Source: Rhizomicrobium sp. (GTDB lineage: Bacteria; Pseudomonadota; Alphaproteobacteria; Micropepsales; Micropepsaceae). From it: a DNA stretch of 64,000 bases. Position numbers and translations under genes: made by a program. Under the pieces are notes generated by a model, which was not told the origin of the DNA, did not search any database, and saw nothing but the letters and a program-made list of their open reading frames with translations. This document shows positions 63,302 through 64,000 of the stretch, one piece after another. Position 1 is the stretch's first letter; each line of letters starts with the position of its first letter. The stretch is from contig JBBCHM010000001.1 of assembly GCA_037200045.1 (NCBI GenBank), forward strand, positions 1,302,001-1,366,000, written 5' to 3'.

Positions 63302-64000
63302 ATGGCGATTCCGCAAGCGCGTAGACGGATAGGCCGGCGTGCCGCGCGCCGCCTGGCTCTCAGCGAGGCACAGGGCCATCGTTGCTGTTATTGCGGCATC
63401 GCATTGGCTGACCCCAGCGTGAGCCCCAACTCGGCGACTCTAGAGCACGTGATTCCGATGGCGGCCGGCGGCTGGGACGGCTGGCTGAACACCGTCGTCG
63501 CCTGCCGGCTCTGCAATTTGGGACGGGGGGCGATGGTGGCCACGTCCTATTTCGGTCTGGTCCGCAAATTTGGCCGTGACGGCGCGCGTGAGAGGGGGCT
63601 GGCTTGGTATCGACGCCAGATGCTGCGCGGACGAGACGGCGCGAGCCGTGTCTGCCGCGAACAGCATCGTTCCGCTCCGCTCTATCGTATGCTGGCGCAG
63701 GTCGGCAGCGGCTGGCGGCGCGCGGTTAGGCGAGATCGGCCCGCAGCCGCTGACGCAGCACGTCGATCGGTACCAGCGCGCCGTTGTGCTCGTATTGCCA
63801 GAAGGTCCAGCCGTTGCACGCATCGAGCCCCTGCACATGCGCGCCCATCTGGTGGATCGAGCCCGTCGCGTCCGCCGTCACCAGCGTGCCGTCGGCGCGC
63901 ACCTTGGCGCGGTGGCGCTTCTGGGTGCCGTGCAGCACGGTGCCCGGCGGCAGGAGGCCGCGCTCGACCACCCAGCCGAACGGGATGCGCGGCTCGGAGC
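63302..64000 (+). CDS. HNH endonuclease (reading frame open to the window edge)
   Basis: ATG at 63302 has AGGAGG seven bases upstream. The HNH domain is HRCCYCGIALADPSVSPN, then ATLEHVIPMAAGGWDGWLNT and VVACRLCNLGRGAM, with the zinc-knuckle CxxC pairs and the catalytic histidine. The frame has no stop codon before the window ends, so from 63726 it runs antisense over ccrM; a natural stop (TAG at 63727) lies in another frame. The true C-terminus is probably near 63725, with the stop lost or a frameshift near the end. Codon use (AGG, CGA, GTT) is unlike the neighbours. Likely a DNA nuclease of unknown role. Confidence 0.72.
   Translation, partial: MAIPQARRRIGRRAARRLALSEAQGHRCCYCGIALADPSVSPNSATLEHVIPMAAGGWDGWLNTVVACRLCNLGRGAMVATSYFGLVRKFGRDGARERGLAWYRRQMLRGRDGASRVCREQHRSAPLYRMLAQVGSGWRRAVRRDRPAAADAARRSVPARRCARIARRSSRCTHRAPAHARPSGGSSPSRPPSPACRRRAPWRGGASGCRAARCPAAGGRARPPSRTGCAARS
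63726..64000 (-). CDS. ccrM: CcrM-type adenine-specific DNA methyltransferase, C-terminal part
   Basis: The C-terminal 91 residues of a GANTC adenine methyltransferase; the start lies beyond the right edge. The visible part is the C-terminal domain: SEPRIPFGWVVERGLLPPGT, HRAKVRADGTLVTADATGS, GAHVQGLDACNGWTFWQYEH with a final LRPID-like segment VPIDVLRQRLRADLA. This matches the C-terminal DNA-recognition domain of Caulobacter CcrM. The enzyme marks the cell-cycle state of the chromosome in Alphaproteobacteria and would work with the divK-pleD signalling seen at 29 kb. Confidence 0.92.
   Translation of the reverse strand, partial: SEPRIPFGWVVERGLLPPGTVLHGTQKRHRAKVRADGTLVTADATGSIHQMGAHVQGLDACNGWTFWQYEHNGALVPIDVLRQRLRADLA

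Overview
The window is very GC-rich, densely coded chromosomal DNA from an alphaproteobacterium. Evidence for this is the divK-pleD pair behind a DUF3572/HAD/ROK/dinB block, a GANTC methyltransferase (ccrM) at the right edge, the order smc - two DsbA-like proteins - DUF721 - mutY, the split b/b' ATP synthase F0 operon, EipB (DUF1849), DUF1489, a phasin and a COG3146 protein. The gene order is closest to what is known from Caulobacterales and related lineages, but family or genus cannot be fixed from sequence reading alone. No rRNA, tRNA or CRISPR array was seen, and there is no transposase or integrase.

Layout. 0-7.3 kb: leucine/acyl-CoA catabolism (thiolase end, mccB, mccA, DUF1489) interrupted by a VapBC-type toxin-antitoxin pair and four small enzyme or membrane genes. 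7.3-15.4 kb: panC, a two-domain putA, a VWA/DnaJ pair, a D-alanyl-D-alanine carboxypeptidase whose frame is broken exactly at its active-site motif, and a phasin with a strong promoter and terminator. 15.5-20.3 kb: clpS-clpA, then a HigBA-like module lying between two copies of the 5' end of an NTF2-like gene, then a dispersed repeat. 20.3-29 kb: HIT/COG3146/RidA group, agmatine-to-putrescine genes aguA-aguB, eipB, and dinB-ROK-HAD-DUF3572. 29-35.6 kb: divK-pleD cell-cycle signalling, an SDR, a FrnE-like DsbA protein, an alpha-methylacyl-CoA racemase, a histidine phosphatase and exonuclease III. 35.6-44 kb: second copy of the dispersed repeat, a three-gene SdpR/SdpI/hydrolase operon with a palindromic operator, erpA, dgt carrying an in-frame REP-like insertion, and SPOR protein-nagZ-scpA-scpB. 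44-46.7 kb: a likely RiPP (ribosomally made, modified peptide) locus. 46.7-64 kb: rnd, a secreted AlkP-superfamily enzyme, aspS, the ATP synthase F0 operon, a DUF5615/DUF433 toxin-antitoxin pair, smc, two tandem thiol oxidoreductases, a DciA-like protein, mutY, a LysR regulator, an HNH nuclease and the end of ccrM.

The most interesting locus is 44.7-46.7 kb. A cobalamin-binding-type radical SAM enzyme is translationally coupled (ATGA overlap) to a 102-residue peptide that has a leader like those of nitrile-hydratase-like-leader RiPPs, a Gly-Gly site, and a valine-rich core containing two imperfect repeats. It has its own AT-rich promoter region, sits at a break in the housekeeping order, and has no transporter or protease beside it. 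A divergent integral-membrane protein is a possible partner. This looks like a minimal C-methylated (or otherwise radical-modified) peptide system that deserves experimental attention.

Other points of note are three separate toxin-antitoxin modules, a roughly 190-bp dispersed element found twice directly after a stop codon, several CGCGGAG-array hairpins, and REP-like palindromes, one of which is inside the dGTPase coding sequence.
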